64,000 nt of DNA from Aestuariimicrobium ganziense (lineage in GTDB: Bacteria > Actinomycetota > Actinomycetes > Propionibacteriales > Propionibacteriaceae). Below are positions 27,587 to 41,729 of this stretch, piece after piece. Made by a program: the position numbers and the translations under genes. The stretch is from positions 620,001 to 684,000 of the forward strand of contig NZ_JACYIZ010000001.1 in assembly GCF_015352975.1 (NCBI RefSeq). The letters are read 5' to 3'. Below the pieces are notes generated by a model, which worked only from the letters and a program-made list of their open reading frames with translations, did no database searches and had not been told where the DNA came from. Position 1 is the first letter of the stretch. The number at the start of each line of letters is the position of its first letter.

Positions 27587-28372
27587 TCAGCCCTGCAGGG
27601 CGTAGAACCGCACGATGCCGGCGAACTCGTCGGCGTCCAGGCTGGCGCCACCGACCAGGGCACCGTCGACATCGGGCTGGGCCATGATGTCGACGATGTT
27701 GTTGGCCTTGACCGAGCCGCCGTACTGGATGCGGACGGCGTCGGCGACCGCCTGGCCGTACAGCTCGGCCACGCAGCCACGGATCGCGCCGCAGACCTCC
27801 TGGGCGTCCTCGGGGGTGGCGACCTCGCCGGTGCCGATGGCCCAGACCGGCTCGTAGGCGATCACCAGCGAGGCGACCTCGTCGCCGCTGATGCTGTCGA
27901 GCGAACCCTTGACCTGGTCGAGGGTGTACTCGACCTGGTTGCCGGCCTTGCGGATGTCGAGGGCCTCACCGACGCAGATGATCGGGGTCATCCCGTTCTC
28001 GAGCACCTTCTTGGCCTTGGCGTTGACGACCGCGTCGGTCTCGGCGTGGTACTGCCGGCGCTCGGAGTGGCCGACGACCACGTAGCTGACGTTGAGCTTG
28101 GCCAGCATCGAGGCCGACACCTCACCGGTGTAGGCACCCTTGTCGTGCTCGGAGACGTCCTGGGCCCCGAAGACGATCGGCAGCCGGTCGCCCTCGACGA
28201 GGGTCTGCACGGTGCGGATGTCGGTGAACGGGGGCAGCACGACGCACTCGGACTGCTCGGCGTCCCACTTCTTGTCGGCCAGGGTCCACGCCAGCTTCTG
28301 GACGAGCCCGACCGCCTCGACGTGGTTCAGGTTCATCTTCCAGTTGCCGGCCATGATCGGCTTGCGGGTCAC
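27587..28372 (-). CDS. tpiA: Triose-phosphate isomerase
   Basis: A 261-residue TIM barrel. The N-terminal MAGNWKMN holds the catalytic lysine, GHSERR the catalytic histidine, [10 protein letters not shown] the catalytic glutamate, and YGGSVKANN the phosphate loop. It interconverts dihydroxyacetone phosphate and glyceraldehyde 3-phosphate. The GTG start overlaps the pgk stop (GTGA) and has a GGAGGA site. Gene order gap-pgk-tpiA-secG is conserved in actinobacteria. Confidence 0.97.
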   Translation of the reverse strand: MTRKPIMAGNWKMNLNHVEAVGLVQKLAWTLADKKWDAEQSECVVLPPFTDIRTVQTLVEGDRLPIVFGAQDVSEHDKGAYTGEVSASMLAKLNVSYVVVGHSERRQYHAETDAVVNAKAKKVLENGMTPIICVGEALDIRKAGNQVEYTLDQVKGSLDSISGDEVASLVIAYEPVWAIGTGEVATPEDAQEVCGAIRGCVAELYGQAVADAVRIQYGGSVKANNIVDIMAQPDVDGALVGGASLDADEFAGIVRFYALQG

Positions 28373-29580
28373 TTGTCCTCCTCCAGAACGGTCAGTCCGG
28401 GCAGTTCCTTGCCCTCCAGGTACTCCAGCGAGGCACCGCCACCGGTGGAGATGTGGCCGAACGCCTCGTCGGCGTGGCCGAGTTCACGGACCGCCGCGGC
28501 GGAGTCACCACCGCCGACGACCGACAGGCCGTCGACCTCGGTGAGCGCCTGGGCGACCGCCTTGGTGCCGTTCGCGAGTTCGCTGATCTCGAACACGCCC
28601 ATCGGGCCGTTCCAGAACACGGTCTTGGCACCCTTGATCGTCTCGGCGAACGCCTTCTCGCTCTCGGGGCCGATGTCGAGGCCCATCTTGCCTGCGGGGA
28701 TCGCGTCGACCGCGACCACCTCGACAGGGCCGTCGACAGTGCGGGCGGCGAAGTCCATGCCGTCGGCCACACGCACGTCGGTGGGCAGCAGGATGGTCTT
28801 GCCGGCAGCCTTGGCCTGCTCGAGGTAGCCCTTGCAGGTCTCGACGTTGTCGGCGTCGAGGATGGACGAGCCGACCTCGTGGCCCTGGGCCTTGAGGAAC
28901 GTGTAGGCCATGCCGCCACCGATGACCAGGGTGTCGGCAACCTTGAGCAGGTTGTCGATCACGGCCAGCTTGTCGGCGACCTTGGCGCCACCGAGCACGA
29001 CCACGAACGGACGCTCGGGATCCTTGGTCAGGCGGGCGAGGACGTCGACCTCCTTCTTGACCAGGTGGCCGGCGGCGTTGGGCAGCAGCCGGGCGACGTC
29101 GTAGACCGACGCCTGCTTGCGGTGCACCACACCGAAGCCGTCGGAGACGAACACGTCACCGAGGGCGGCGTACTTGGTCGCCAGCTCGACGCGGGCAGCC
29201 TCGTCCTTGCTCTCCTCGGCCGGCTCGTAGCGCACGTTCTCGACCAGGGCGACCTCGCCGTCGGCCAGGCCGGCCGCGATCGACTGGGCCGACTCGCCGA
29301 CCACGTCGGTGGCGAGCTTGACCTCGGCACCGAGCAGTTCGCCGAGGCGCTTGGCGACCGGCGCCAAGGAGTACTTGGGGTTGACCTCACCCTTGGGGCG
29401 TCCGAGGTGGGCCAGCACGACCACGCGGGCACCAGCCTCGCGCAGGTCGTTCAGGGTGGGCAGGGCGGCCTTGATGCGGCCGTCGTCGGTGATGGTGTCG
29501 CCGTCGAGCGGCACGTTGAAATCGCAGCGGATGACCACGCGCTTGCCGCGCAGGTCGCCGAGATCCTGGACTGACTTCAC
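28369..29580 (-). CDS. pgk: Phosphoglycerate kinase
   Basis: A 403-residue kinase with [11 protein letters not shown] near the N-terminus, [42 protein letters not shown] and the C-terminal [11 protein letters not shown] and [15 protein letters not shown]. It makes ATP from 1,3-bisphosphoglycerate. The start is a GTG with an AGGAAG site. It lies 143 bp after gap with a hairpin between them, so it may have its own promoter. Confidence 0.97.
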   Translation of the reverse strand: MKSVQDLGDLRGKRVVIRCDFNVPLDGDTITDDGRIKAALPTLNDLREAGARVVVLAHLGRPKGEVNPKYSLAPVAKRLGELLGAEVKLATDVVGESAQSIAAGLADGEVALVENVRYEPAEESKDEAARVELATKYAALGDVFVSDGFGVVHRKQASVYDVARLLPNAAGHLVKKEVDVLARLTKDPERPFVVVLGGAKVADKLAVIDNLLKVADTLVIGGGMAYTFLKAQGHEVGSSILDADNVETCKGYLEQAKAAGKTILLPTDVRVADGMDFAARTVDGPVEVVAVDAIPAGKMGLDIGPESEKAFAETIKGAKTVFWNGPMGVFEISELANGTKAVAQALTEVDGLSVVGGGDSAAAVRELGHADEAFGHISTGGGASLEYLEGKELPGLTVLEEDK

Positions 29581-29675
29581 GTCACTTCCTCACTGGTGGT
29601 CTGGACGGCGTCGGCACAGCGCCGAGGCCATGGTTCTGCTGGGTTCGTGCTCTGGAGTTCGAGAGTGGACGACAC

Positions 29676-29703
29676 GAGGGGGCGGGGCAGGCCCCACCCC
29701 CTC
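29676..29703 (-). terminator. GC-rich hairpin after gap
   Basis: GAGGGGG-GGGGC pairs with GCCCC-CCCCCTC about 20 nt beyond the gap stop. Partial termination here would separate gap expression from pgk-tpiA. Confidence 0.5.
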
Positions 29704-29723
29704 GGGTCATGTCGTCAACGTGC

Positions 29724-30827
<1,104 letters not shown>

Positions 30828-30911
30828 TCAGCGCCACGGCACACCGACCTCGACGAAAACCCACTTGGCCGAGCCTGCCGCCTGCCTGGTGTCTCGCCGA
30901 CGAGGACGAAC

Positions 30912-31895
30912 TCAGGCGTCCTCGAGCAGATCGGGGGTGAGGCTGGCCTCGGTTCCGGGGATGCCGCGCTCCTCAGCCACCTTGTCGGCGGTGGCGAGCA
31001 GGCGTCGGATCCGGCCGGCGATGGCGTCCTTGGTCAGCGGCGGCTCGTGGGCCTGGCCGAGTTCCTCGAGGCTGGCGTTGCGGTGCTCCAGACGCAGCTT
31101 GCCGGCCACCAGCAGGTGCTCGGGCACCTGGTCGCCGAGGATCTCCAGCGCCCGCTCGACCCGCGCACTGGCGGCCACCGCAGCCAGAGCCGAACGGCGC
31201 AGGTTGGCGTCGTCGAAGTTGGCCAGCCGGTTGGCCGAGGCGCGCACCTCGCGGCGCAGACGGCGTTCCTCCCAGGCGAGCAGGGTGTCGTGGGCCCCCA
31301 TCCGGGCGAGCATCGCCGAGATGGCGTCGCCGTCGCGGATCACGACGCGGTCGACGCCGCGCACCTCACGCATCTTGGCCTGCACCGACAGCCTGCGCGC
31401 CGACCCGACCAGGGCCAGTGCCGCCTCCGAGCCGGGGCAGGTGACCTCCAGGGCCATCGACCGGCCCGGTTCGGTGAGCGAGCCCCGGGCCAGGAAGGCT
31501 CCGCGCCAGATCGCCACCTGGCAGCAGGTGCCGGCCCCGACCAGGGTCGCGGGCAGGCCGCGCACAGGTCGTCCGCGCTGGTCGATCAGACCGGTCTGGC
31601 GGGCGAGCACCTCGCCGTCGCGCACCAGGCGCACGGTGTAGCGGGTGCCTCGGCGGATGCCGGAGGAGTTGATCACCAGCAGTTCGGACTCGTTGCCGAA
31701 CACCTCGGTGATGGCGGTGCGCAGCCGGCGGGCGGCGATGCCGGTGTCGAGTTCGCACTCGATGACGATCCGGCCACCGACGATGTGGATGCCGCCGCCG
31801 AAGCGCAGCATCGACGCCACCTCGGAGCGTCGGCAGCAGGGCTTGTCGACCACCACGGTCGCCAACTCCGACTTGGCCTGTGCTGTCATCGCCAT
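30912..31895 (-). CDS. whiA: Sporulation/cell division transcription factor WhiA
   Basis: A 327-residue WhiA. The N-terminal part resembles LAGLIDADG homing endonucleases without catalysis ([25 protein letters not shown]). The C-terminal helix-turn-helix region has [15 protein letters not shown] and [20 protein letters not shown]. WhiA controls division and sporulation genes; it also exists in non-sporulating actinobacteria. The ATG at 31895 has a GAGAGG site; a GTG at 31919 that overlaps the yvcK stop would add 8 residues. It is the last gene of rapZ-yvcK-whiA. Confidence 0.94.
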   Translation of the reverse strand: MAMTAQAKSELATVVVDKPCCRRSEVASMLRFGGGIHIVGGRIVIECELDTGIAARRLRTAITEVFGNESELLVINSSGIRRGTRYTVRLVRDGEVLARQTGLIDQRGRPVRGLPATLVGAGTCCQVAIWRGAFLARGSLTEPGRSMALEVTCPGSEAALALVGSARRLSVQAKMREVRGVDRVVIRDGDAISAMLARMGAHDTLLAWEERRLRREVRASANRLANFDDANLRRSALAAVAASARVERALEILGDQVPEHLLVAGKLRLEHRNASLEELGQAHEPPLTKDAIAGRIRRLLATADKVAEERGIPGTEASLTPDLLEDA

Positions 31896-31915
31896 GGCGT
31901 GCATCCTCTCACGGG

Positions 31916-32878
31916 TCACAACCCGATCACGTCGGCGAAGGCCGAGGCCAGTCGCAGGGGGTCGTGGCGGGGCGAACCGTCACGCATGGCCACGTCGGCC
32001 ACCACCAGTCGGGCACCGAGTGAGGTGGCGTAGGCGCTCAGGTGGGGGTCGCTGTCGGCGAACTGCTCATCGGCCAGGACGACATCGAGCCGTAGCCGTG
32101 GGGCGTGGTCGGCCAGCGCCTCGAGGTGGCGGGCGGGTGAGAAGCCTGCGGTCTCGTCGGCTGGGGCGATGTTGAGGACGAGGATGCGCTGCGCGCTGGA
32201 CTCGATGATCGCCTCGGCCAGTTCGGGCACCAACAGGTGCGGGATCACCGAGGTGAACCACGATCCGGGGCCCAGCACGACGTGGTCGGCCTCACGCACC
32301 GCGCCCACGGCGTCGAGGCAGGCGGTGGGTCGTCCCGGCACGAGCCGCACCTGCTGGACGCCGCCACGGGTCTTGGCCACGGTGGCCTGGCCGACCAGGG
32401 TGGCCAGTTCGTCGGGGCGCTGGGGATCGAGCCCGACGACGTCGGCCTCGATGGTCAGCGGGCTCAGCGACATCGGCAGCACGCGTCCGCGGATGCCGAG
32501 CAACTCCCCCACCATCGCCAGGCCGGCCACCGGGTCGCCGAGTTGTTGCCACAGGCCGGCGATCAGCAGGTTGCCCATCGAGTGGCCCGACAGGTCGCCC
32601 TCGCCACCGAAGCGGTACTGCAGCACGTCGGCCCAGGCTCGTCCGTCGTGGTTGTCACCACACAGGGCCGCCAGCGCCATCCGCAGGTCGCCCGGGGGCA
32701 GGCAGTCGAACTCGTCACGCAGCCGCCCGGACGAGCCGCCGTCGTCGGCGACGGTGACCACCGCGGTCAGCCGGTCGGTGAGCCGGCGCAGCGCCGACAG
32801 CGACGCGGCCAGGCCATGTCCCCCGCCCAACGCGACCACGTTGGGCAGCTTGCGGAAGGGACGCAGCGGCTCGGTCAT
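31916..32878 (-). CDS. yvcK: YvcK/CofD-like gluconeogenesis factor
   Basis: A 320-residue CofD-fold protein. It has [60 protein letters not shown] and [15 protein letters not shown]. YvcK binds UDP-sugars and affects growth on gluconeogenic carbon and cell shape. The ATG overlaps the rapZ stop (ATGA). The conserved trio rapZ-yvcK-whiA is intact. Confidence 0.93.
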   Translation of the reverse strand: MTEPLRPFRKLPNVVALGGGHGLAASLSALRRLTDRLTAVVTVADDGGSSGRLRDEFDCLPPGDLRMALAALCGDNHDGRAWADVLQYRFGGEGDLSGHSMGNLLIAGLWQQLGDPVAGLAMVGELLGIRGRVLPMSLSPLTIEADVVGLDPQRPDELATLVGQATVAKTRGGVQQVRLVPGRPTACLDAVGAVREADHVVLGPGSWFTSVIPHLLVPELAEAIIESSAQRILVLNIAPADETAGFSPARHLEALADHAPRLRLDVVLADEQFADSDPHLSAYATSLGARLVVADVAMRDGSPRHDPLRLASAFADVIGL

Positions 32879-33753
32879 TCCAGCCCCAGGTCGCGGTGCG
32901 AGACGTTGGCGCGGTACCCGCACTGCTGCAGCCTTCGTCCGAGTTCGACGCTCATCGCCGTCGAGCGGTGCTTGCCGCCGGTGCAGCCGATGGCGATGGT
33001 GAGCTGGCGCTTGCCCTCGCGCACGTAGCCCGGCGTCATCACGGTGAGCATGTCGACCAGGGTGTCGAGGAAGTCCTGCGCGCCGGGCTGCGACAACACA
33101 TAGCTGCTGACTGCCGTCGACAGGCCGGTCTGGGGACGCAGTTCGGGCACCCAGTGCGGGTTGGGCAGGAAGCGCACGTCGAAGACCAGGTCGGCGTCGA
33201 TCGGCAGGCCGTTCTTGAAGCCGAAGCTCATCACCGCGATCCGCACCATGCCCGACAGGTCTCCGCTGTAAGCGTGGGCGACCCGCGAGGCGAGTTGGTG
33301 CACGGTCAGGCGTGAGGTGTCGATGACCAGGTCGGCCTGGGCGCGCAGCGACGACAGCATGTGGCGTTCGCGGCCGATCGCGTCCAACAGTCGCCCGTCA
33401 CCCTGCAGCGGCAGCGGGCGCCTCGACGACTCCTGCCGGCGGACGATGGTCTCGTCGGTGGCCTCGAGGAACAGCACCTCGTGCGGCACCTGGTGGTCGG
33501 TGAGCTCGGCGAACAGCGGCGACAGTTCGTCCACCAGTTGCGGCGAGCGCACGTCGAGGACGACCGCGACCCGCTTGATGCCGTTCTCGCGCGCGGTGCG
33601 CACCAAGGCGAGCACCATGGCCGGGGGCAGGTTGTCGACCACGTACCAGCCGAGGTCCTCCATGGCGTGGGCAGCGGTGCGTCGCCCGGCCCCTGACAGG
33701 CCGGTGATGATCACCACACGAGGTTGGGCACCGGCAGGGGTCGGGTCAGTCAC
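32875..33753 (-). CDS. rapZ: RapZ-type RNase adapter / nucleotide-binding protein
   Basis: A 292-residue protein with the P-loop GLSGAGRRTAAHA, in which the usual Lys-Ser is replaced by Arg-Thr, and with the YhbJ/RapZ segments FGFKNGLPIDADLVFDVRFLPNP and IAIGCTGGKHRS. In Escherichia coli RapZ controls GlmS via small RNA decay; the actinobacterial role is unclear. The start is a GTG 6 nt after a CATAAT box, so the transcript is probably leaderless. Confidence 0.9.
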   Translation of the reverse strand: MTDPTPAGAQPRVVIITGLSGAGRRTAAHAMEDLGWYVVDNLPPAMVLALVRTARENGIKRVAVVLDVRSPQLVDELSPLFAELTDHQVPHEVLFLEATDETIVRRQESSRRPLPLQGDGRLLDAIGRERHMLSSLRAQADLVIDTSRLTVHQLASRVAHAYSGDLSGMVRIAVMSFGFKNGLPIDADLVFDVRFLPNPHWVPELRPQTGLSTAVSSYVLSQPGAQDFLDTLVDMLTVMTPGYVREGKRQLTIAIGCTGGKHRSTAMSVELGRRLQQCGYRANVSHRDLGLE

Positions 33754-33759
33754 CGTCCC

Positions 33760-33765
33760 ATTATG
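33760..33765 (-). promoter_or_regulatory. -10 box CATAAT before rapZ
   Basis: CATAAT ends 6 nt before the rapZ GTG in the 52-bp gap to uvrC. Confidence 0.5.
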
Positions 33766-33805
33766 GCCAGCATCGCTGGCTTTGGCGCGAGCTGGCGCGG
33801 GCCGC

Positions 33806-35773
33806 TCAGTCGAGCACCTCGCCGGTGGTCATGTTGACCGCCGGTTCTGGACGATCGGCGTCGAGCGCCTGCTTGACCGCCTGCGCCAGAGTGGGGCCGA
33901 AGCCAGGCACCTGCGCAATCTCGGACTGTTCGGCGGCCCGCAGCTTGCGCAGGCTGCCGAAGTAGGCCAGCAGGGCCTTGCGGCGCACCTCCCCCAGCCC
34001 GGGGACACCGTCGAGCACCGACTCGACCATGGCCTGGCTACGTCGTCCGCGGTGGTGGCCGATGGCGAACCGGTGGGCCTCGTCACGCAGCCGCTGCAGC
34101 AGGTAGAGGCCCTCGCTGGTGCGCGGCAGGATCAGTGGCTGGTCGTCGTCGGGCAACCACAGTTCCTCGAGGCGCTTGGCCAGGCCGACGACCGGGATGT
34201 CGGTGATGCCGAGTTCGTCGAGCACTGCCTGGGCGGCGTTCACCTGCGGGGCGCCGCCGTCGACGACGATCAGTTGCGGCGCGTAGGCGAACTTGCGCGG
34301 GGCGCCTGTGGTCGGGTCGACCAGCAGCGGCGCCTCGCCGCTGGGTTCGGCGGCGATGCTGGCGCGGTCGTCCAGCAGGCGACGCAGCCGTCGGGTGAGC
34401 ACCTCGCGGATCGAGCCGACGTCGTCCGATCCCTCGACGGTGCGGATGATGAAGCGTCGGTACTCGCTCTTGCGGGGCAGTCCGTCCTCGAAGACCACCA
34501 TCGAGCCGACCACCTCAGACCCCTGGGTGTGGGAGATGTCGTAGCACTCGATGCGCAGTGGAGCGGTTTCGAGCCCGAGTGCCTTCTGCACCTCTTCGAG
34601 GGCCCGGTTGCGGGTGGAGAGGTCGCTGGCGCGCTTCATCTTGTGCTGGGCGAGCACCTCGGCGGCGTTGCGGCTGACGGTCTCGAGCAGGGTGAGCTTG
34701 TCGCCGCGTTGTGGCACCCTGATCGCCACCTTGCTGCCGCGGACCTCGCTGAGCAGTTCGGCCATCGCGCTGCCCGAGGCGGGTTGAGTGGGCACCAGAA
34801 TCTCGCGCGGGATGCCGGAGTTCGGTTCGCTGTCGTCGACGCCGGCGTAGAGCTGCAGCAGGAACGACTCGATCAGTTCGGCGGTACCGGAGTCGTCGGC
34901 GCGGTCGGCCACCCACCCGCGTTCGCCGCGGATGCGTCCCTGGCGCACGTGGAAGACCTGGATGGCCACCTCGAGGGGGTCCTCGGCCATCGAGATCACG
35001 TCGGCGTCGGTGCCGTCGGCCAGCACCACGGCGTTCTTGGCGGTGGCCAGTTCGAGGGCCTCGAGTGAGTCGCGCAGCACGGCGGCCGCCTCGAACTCGA
35101 GGTTGTCGGACGCCTGCTGCATCTCGCGCTTGAGCCGCCGGACCAGGGGGGCGGTCTGGCCCGACATGAACGAGATGAAGTCGTTGACGATCAGGCGGTG
35201 GTCGTCGGGGGTGATCCGGCCGACGCACGGGGCGGAGCACTTGCCGATGTAGCCGAGCAGGCAGGGACGACCGCTGCGCTGCGCGGAGTTGAACGTGCCG
35301 CTGGAGCACGACCGCATCGGGAAGACCCGCAGCAACGAGTCGACCGTCTCGCGGATCGCCCAGGCCTGGCCGAAGGGGCCGAAGTAGCGGTAGCCCTTGC
35401 GCTTGCTGCCCCGGCCGACGTAGACCCGCGGGAACTCCTCGCTCCAGGTGATGCACAGCCAGGGGTAGGACTTGTCGTCGCGGTACTTGACGTTGAACCG
35501 CGGGTCGTACTGCTGGATCCAGGTGTACTCGAGCTGCAGCGACTCGAGTTCGTTGGCGACCACGGTCCACTCCACCCGGGCGGCGGTGCGCACCATGGTG
35601 AAGGTGCGGTGGTGCAGCCCGGCCGGGTCGGCGAAGTAGGAGTTGAGCCGCTGGCGCAGGTTGCGGGCCTTGCCGACGTAGATCACCGTGCCGTGAGCGT
35701 CGATGAAGCGATAGACCCCGGGGTCAGTCGGAATCGTCCCGGGGGCGGGGCGATAACTGGAGGGGTCAGCCAT
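33806..35773 (-). CDS. uvrC: Excinuclease ABC subunit C
   Basis: A 655-residue UvrC. The GIY-YIG nuclease domain begins [20 protein letters not shown] cysteine cluster [20 protein letters not shown], a UvrB-binding UVR segment [20 protein letters not shown], an RNase H-like nuclease ([22 protein letters not shown]) and C-terminal helix-hairpin-helix motifs ([22 protein letters not shown]) follow in order. It makes both incisions in nucleotide excision repair. The ATG at 35773 is chosen because TAGACT lies 7 nt upstream. Confidence 0.97.
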   Translation of the reverse strand: MADPSSYRPAPGTIPTDPGVYRFIDAHGTVIYVGKARNLRQRLNSYFADPAGLHHRTFTMVRTAARVEWTVVANELESLQLEYTWIQQYDPRFNVKYRDDKSYPWLCITWSEEFPRVYVGRGSKRKGYRYFGPFGQAWAIRETVDSLLRVFPMRSCSSGTFNSAQRSGRPCLLGYIGKCSAPCVGRITPDDHRLIVNDFISFMSGQTAPLVRRLKREMQQASDNLEFEAAAVLRDSLEALELATAKNAVVLADGTDADVISMAEDPLEVAIQVFHVRQGRIRGERGWVADRADDSGTAELIESFLLQLYAGVDDSEPNSGIPREILVPTQPASGSAMAELLSEVRGSKVAIRVPQRGDKLTLLETVSRNAAEVLAQHKMKRASDLSTRNRALEEVQKALGLETAPLRIECYDISHTQGSEVVGSMVVFEDGLPRKSEYRRFIIRTVEGSDDVGSIREVLTRRLRRLLDDRASIAAEPSGEAPLLVDPTTGAPRKFAYAPQLIVVDGGAPQVNAAQAVLDELGITDIPVVGLAKRLEELWLPDDDQPLILPRTSEGLYLLQRLRDEAHRFAIGHHRGRRSQAMVESVLDGVPGLGEVRRKALLAYFGSLRKLRAAEQSEIAQVPGFGPTLAQAVKQALDADRPEPAVNMTTGEVLD

Positions 35774-35780
35774 GGCGTCG

Positions 35781-35786
35781 AGTCTA
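35781..35786 (-). promoter_or_regulatory. -10 box TAGACT, leaderless uvrC transcript
   Basis: TAGACT ends 7 nt before the uvrC ATG at 35773. Confidence 0.55.
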
Positions 35787-35919
35787 GGACGAGGCACCGA
35801 CAGCACATCGACGCACGGGGGTTGCCGCCGGGGCCGGGCGCCTGCTCACACGACGCCATGGGTGAGCCCCGAGGATCCCACCTGAGACGAGACGGGATTC
35901 AGACAGCTGGCGGGTCGGT

Positions 35920-35997
35920 GCGCCGAATCCGGGCACCGAAGTCGCGCAGATGTGGTCTTCGGCCTTCCATCGCGAACTCCCTGCCCGAAATCGGCGG
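35920..35997. repeat. Diverged copy C of the intergenic inverted-end element
   Basis: CGCCGAATCCGGGCAC at the left and CTGCCCGAAATCGGCG at the right repeat the ends of the elements at 3818-3899 and 4105-4188, with similar spacing, but the middle differs. It lies in the 311-bp gap between uvrC and the phosphatase gene, which otherwise holds only promoters. Confidence 0.55.
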
Positions 35998-36072
35998 ACC
36001 GGGGGGTGAAGAGCCCCACGTGCTTCCCGGCACACGACCCCGTGGCCCCCGGCGCCGATTCCCGGCTCTCAC

Positions 36073-36078
36073 TAGGGT
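36073..36078 (+). promoter_or_regulatory. -10 box TAGGGT, leaderless phosphatase transcript
   Basis: TAGGGT ends 6 nt before the ATG at 36085. Confidence 0.55.
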
Positions 36079-36084
36079 GGACCC

Positions 36085-36888
36085 ATGAAGCTGCTGATCG
36101 TCCGCCATGGCCAGTCGACCAACAACGCTGCCTGGGAGCAGATCGGCACCTACGCCCGCACCACCGACCCGGGCCTGACCGAGCTGGGTCATGCACAGGC
36201 GCAAGCACTGGCCGACTGGATGGTCGAGCAGGGGCCTCGACCGAGCAGGATCTTCTGCTCACTGATGCGGCGGACGATCCTCACCGCGCACCCGTGGGCC
36301 GAGGGGCTCGACCTGCCGGTGGAGGCGCGGGTCGAGTTGCACGAGAACGGTGGCTGCTACAGCGGTGAGTACCACGACCAGACTCCGCACCCGGGTTCGC
36401 CTCGTGGGGAGTTGCAGGCGTTGAGCACCCGGGTGGTTCTGCCCGAGCAGGCCACCGAGGCCGGCTGGTGGACCGGGCCCACCGAGGCGGCCGCCGACAG
36501 CCTGCGGCGGGCGGCCCGGGTGGCCGACTGGTTGTGGACCCTCGAGGACGACTGCGTCGCCCTGGTCATCCACGGGGCGATCGGGTCGATGCTGTTGTCG
36601 GCACTGCTGCAGCCGGCCTCCGTCGAGGCCGCGCTGGCGCTGGACAACCCCGGGGCGGACGACCTGAGCGTCTGGTACCGGCTCGACAACACTTCGGTCA
36701 CGCTTCTCGAACTCGAGCACGGGCGCCGCCGCGTCTGGGTGGACTGGGTCAACCGGGTCGATCACCTGACCACGGTGGATCACCTTCCCAGCCGCACGCA
36801 CCACCCGGTCCCGCCGGCCATCCCGGCGACCAGCCCCCCACCCGACACCCCGCCCACGACCCAGGAGGCGCCTGATGACACCCACTGA
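36085..36888 (+). CDS. Histidine phosphatase family protein
   Basis: A 267-residue protein with the phosphohistidine motif LLIVRHGQSTNNAA at the N-terminus and a second histidine in VALVIHGAIGSM. This places it in the phosphoglycerate mutase-like phosphatase superfamily; the substrate is unknown. The last 40 residues are a Pro/Thr/His-rich tail beyond the domain (TSPPPDTPPTTQEAP). The Rieske gene starts 14 nt before its stop in another frame, so the two are likely coupled. Confidence 0.88.
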   Translation: MKLLIVRHGQSTNNAAWEQIGTYARTTDPGLTELGHAQAQALADWMVEQGPRPSRIFCSLMRRTILTAHPWAEGLDLPVEARVELHENGGCYSGEYHDQTPHPGSPRGELQALSTRVVLPEQATEAGWWTGPTEAAADSLRRAARVADWLWTLEDDCVALVIHGAIGSMLLSALLQPASVEAALALDNPGADDLSVWYRLDNTSVTLLELEHGRRRVWVDWVNRVDHLTTVDHLPSRTHHPVPPAIPATSPPPDTPPTTQEAPDDTH

Positions 36889-37300
36889 CCGACGCCAGTT
36901 CCTCACCAACGCCGGGGCGGCTGCAGTCGCCTGCTGCGGCCTCGCCGGCTGCAGCCGGGACGAACCGGGGCAGTCCCTTCCCAGCGGCGACACCTCGGCG
37001 AGTGGGCAGGGTGGGCTGACTGTGGCCAAGTCCGACGTGCCGGTCGGAGGCGGCCGGATCGACACCAGCGCCAGGGTCGTGGTGGTGCAGCCCGAGGACG
37101 GCGAGTTCAAGGCGTGGACGAGCGTGTGCCCTCACCAGGGCTGCGACGTCACCCGAGTCGAGTCGAACGTGATCACCTGCGAGTGCCACGGCTCGCGGTT
37201 CTCGGCCGTCGACGGATCGGTGCAGGAAGGGCCAGCCACCCAGGGCCTGACCGCCAAGCAGGTCAGCGTCGAGGGCGACCAGGTGGTCGTCACCGGCTGA
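36875..37300 (+). CDS. Tat-exported Rieske 2Fe-2S lipoprotein
   Basis: A 141-residue protein. The N-terminus has a twin-arginine motif (DRRQFLTN), a hydrophobic stretch and a lipobox LAGC near residue 25, so it is probably exported folded and anchored by lipid. The Rieske cluster motifs are CPHQGC and CECHGSRF. It is likely an electron carrier outside the membrane. The partner is unknown; no cytochrome bc gene is nearby. It overlaps the phosphatase gene by 14 nt. Confidence 0.88.
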   Translation: MTPTDRRQFLTNAGAAAVACCGLAGCSRDEPGQSLPSGDTSASGQGGLTVAKSDVPVGGGRIDTSARVVVVQPEDGEFKAWTSVCPHQGCDVTRVESNVITCECHGSRFSAVDGSVQEGPATQGLTAKQVSVEGDQVVVTG

Positions 37301-37738
37301 TCAGCGCTGGCCGTGGTCGGCCGGACCGAGCAAGCTCCACAGTTCGGCCAACAGTTCACTGGCCCGCTGCTGCTGAGCATCGTCGAGCCGTCCAAGGTCG
37401 GCGAGCGCGTGCGACGCATCCCGGTTTCCCGCGGAGGCGACCTGGTTGTCGACGGCGCGCGTGGCCACGCGAACCCGGGTGCGCCGGGCATCGGCCGGGT
37501 CCTTGGCCACCTCGAGGTACCCCGCTGCCACGACCCTCGCCACGATGCGCGACACCGCCCCTTGGCTGAGACCAGTGCGGGCAACGATCTCGCCGATGGT
37601 GCTGTCGGGGAACATGGCCACGTCACTGGCGACGGTGATCTCGGCAGGAGTGGCATGGGCGTCGGTGCCCTGGACGCTGGCCGCCTTGGCAGCGTCCCTG
37701 AGGATGCCTCCAAGCCGGAACATGTCTGCCGTGCGCAT
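37301..37738 (-). CDS. MarR family transcriptional regulator
   Basis: A 145-residue winged-helix protein. The recognition region STIGEIVARTGLSQGAVSRIVARV and the wing DPADARRTRVRVA are typical of MarR proteins. It is divergent from a broken MFS drug transporter gene, and two palindromes lie between them. MarR proteins normally repress such a transporter and themselves. The ATG at 37738 has a CGAGGG site. The gene looks intact although its target does not. Confidence 0.85.
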   Translation of the reverse strand: MRTADMFRLGGILRDAAKAASVQGTDAHATPAEITVASDVAMFPDSTIGEIVARTGLSQGAVSRIVARVVAAGYLEVAKDPADARRTRVRVATRAVDNQVASAGNRDASHALADLGRLDDAQQQRASELLAELWSLLGPADHGQR

Positions 37739-37759
37739 GCCCTCGACTCTACATTCCCC

Positions 37760-37792
37760 AGAATGCATTCTTGTGACTGTATTCTTATGAAT
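37760..37792. promoter_or_regulatory. Two palindromes, probable MarR operators
   Basis: AGAATGCATTCT (37760-37771) is a perfect 12-bp palindrome and ATTCTTATGAAT (37781-37792) is a near-perfect one. Their centres are 21 bp apart, two helical turns, so dimers would bind on one face. They occupy the divergent promoter region of the MarR and MFS genes; the second overlaps the MFS start. Confidence 0.6.
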
Positions 37793-38477
37793 GGAGTGCT
37801 GGTGAGTCATCGCACCCCGCCCCCCTGCCGAGATGGGCATCCTTCGGCCTGCTGGCCGGACCGATGATGTCAATGCTCGACTCGAGCGTGGTCAACGTCG
37901 CCGCCGCAGACATCGCCCACGGCACCGGCGAGCCGGTGAGCGCAGTCCAGTGGATCATCAGCGGCTACCTACTGGCACTGGGCCTGGGGCTCTGCATGAC
38001 CCCGTACCTGACGAAGTGCGTCGGCCTGAGGCGGTTGTACGCAGCATCGCTGTTGGCCTTCACGCTGGCCTCGGCCGCGTGCGCAGCGAGCAACGACCTG
38101 ACGCAGCTGATCTGGTTCCGCGCCGTCCAAGGCCTGTCCGGCGCGCCGCTGGCACCATTGGCGATGCCGTGGTGATGACGGGACGCGCTGCAGCCACGGG
38201 CCTGGTCACCACCCCCCTGCTGCAGGCCATCAGTCGGCGGGTCGCAGCCTCCGAGGTCGCTGACGTCAACACGGCCTTCACGATCACCCAGCGGGTGACG
38301 GCGTCCCTCGGCATCGCAGCACTGGGCACGATCTTCTCCGAGGCAGCGCTGCGCGGCGATCCGGCTCTTGGGCTGCGCCGAGCCGCCTTCGCGATGTCCG
38401 TGTTGGCCCTGGCCTGCCTACCCCTGGCCTGGGCAGTGCGTTCCGGCGAGGCGCCAGTGGGCGTGGCGAGCTCCTGA
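37787..38477 (+). pseudogene. DHA2-type MFS transporter, frameshifted and internally deleted
   Basis: The frame from ATG 37787 runs MNGVLVSHRTPPP and must shift in the C-run near 37820 to continue as LPRWASFGLLAG and SMLDSSVVNV, the start of DHA2-type drug efflux pumps. The 14-helix family order is followed to the RAVQGLSGAPLAPLA motif near 38160. Then about 250 residues are missing and the frame resumes with GLVTTPLLQAISRRV and the last two helices. The gene is therefore nonfunctional. Its regulator and operators remain. Confidence 0.8.
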
Positions 38478-38518
38478 AGGTCGCCCGATCGCCTGATCCC
38501 GCCGCCGCTCGGAGTCGA

Positions 38519-41620
<3,102 letters not shown>

Positions 41621-41627
41621 ACCGGCC

Positions 41628-41633
41628 ACTGTA
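41628..41633 (-). promoter_or_regulatory. -10 box TACAGT, leaderless uvrA transcript
   Basis: TACAGT ends 7 nt before the uvrA GTG at 41620. No LexA-type (GAAC-N4-GTTC or similar) site is obvious in the 110-bp gap. Confidence 0.5.
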
Positions 41634-41717
41634 GGACCTGCCTGTGACATTTCCCCGATCGGCCTCGTGGGGCCACCGGTGGCCCTCACCCTCTGGAGTG
41701 GAGAGGTGTCGGCGGGC

Positions 41718-41723
41718 TAGGTT
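41718..41723 (+). promoter_or_regulatory. -10 box TAGGTT, leaderless transcript
   Basis: TAGGTT ends 6 nt before the ATG at 41730. Confidence 0.5.
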
Positions 41724-41729
41724 GAACCC

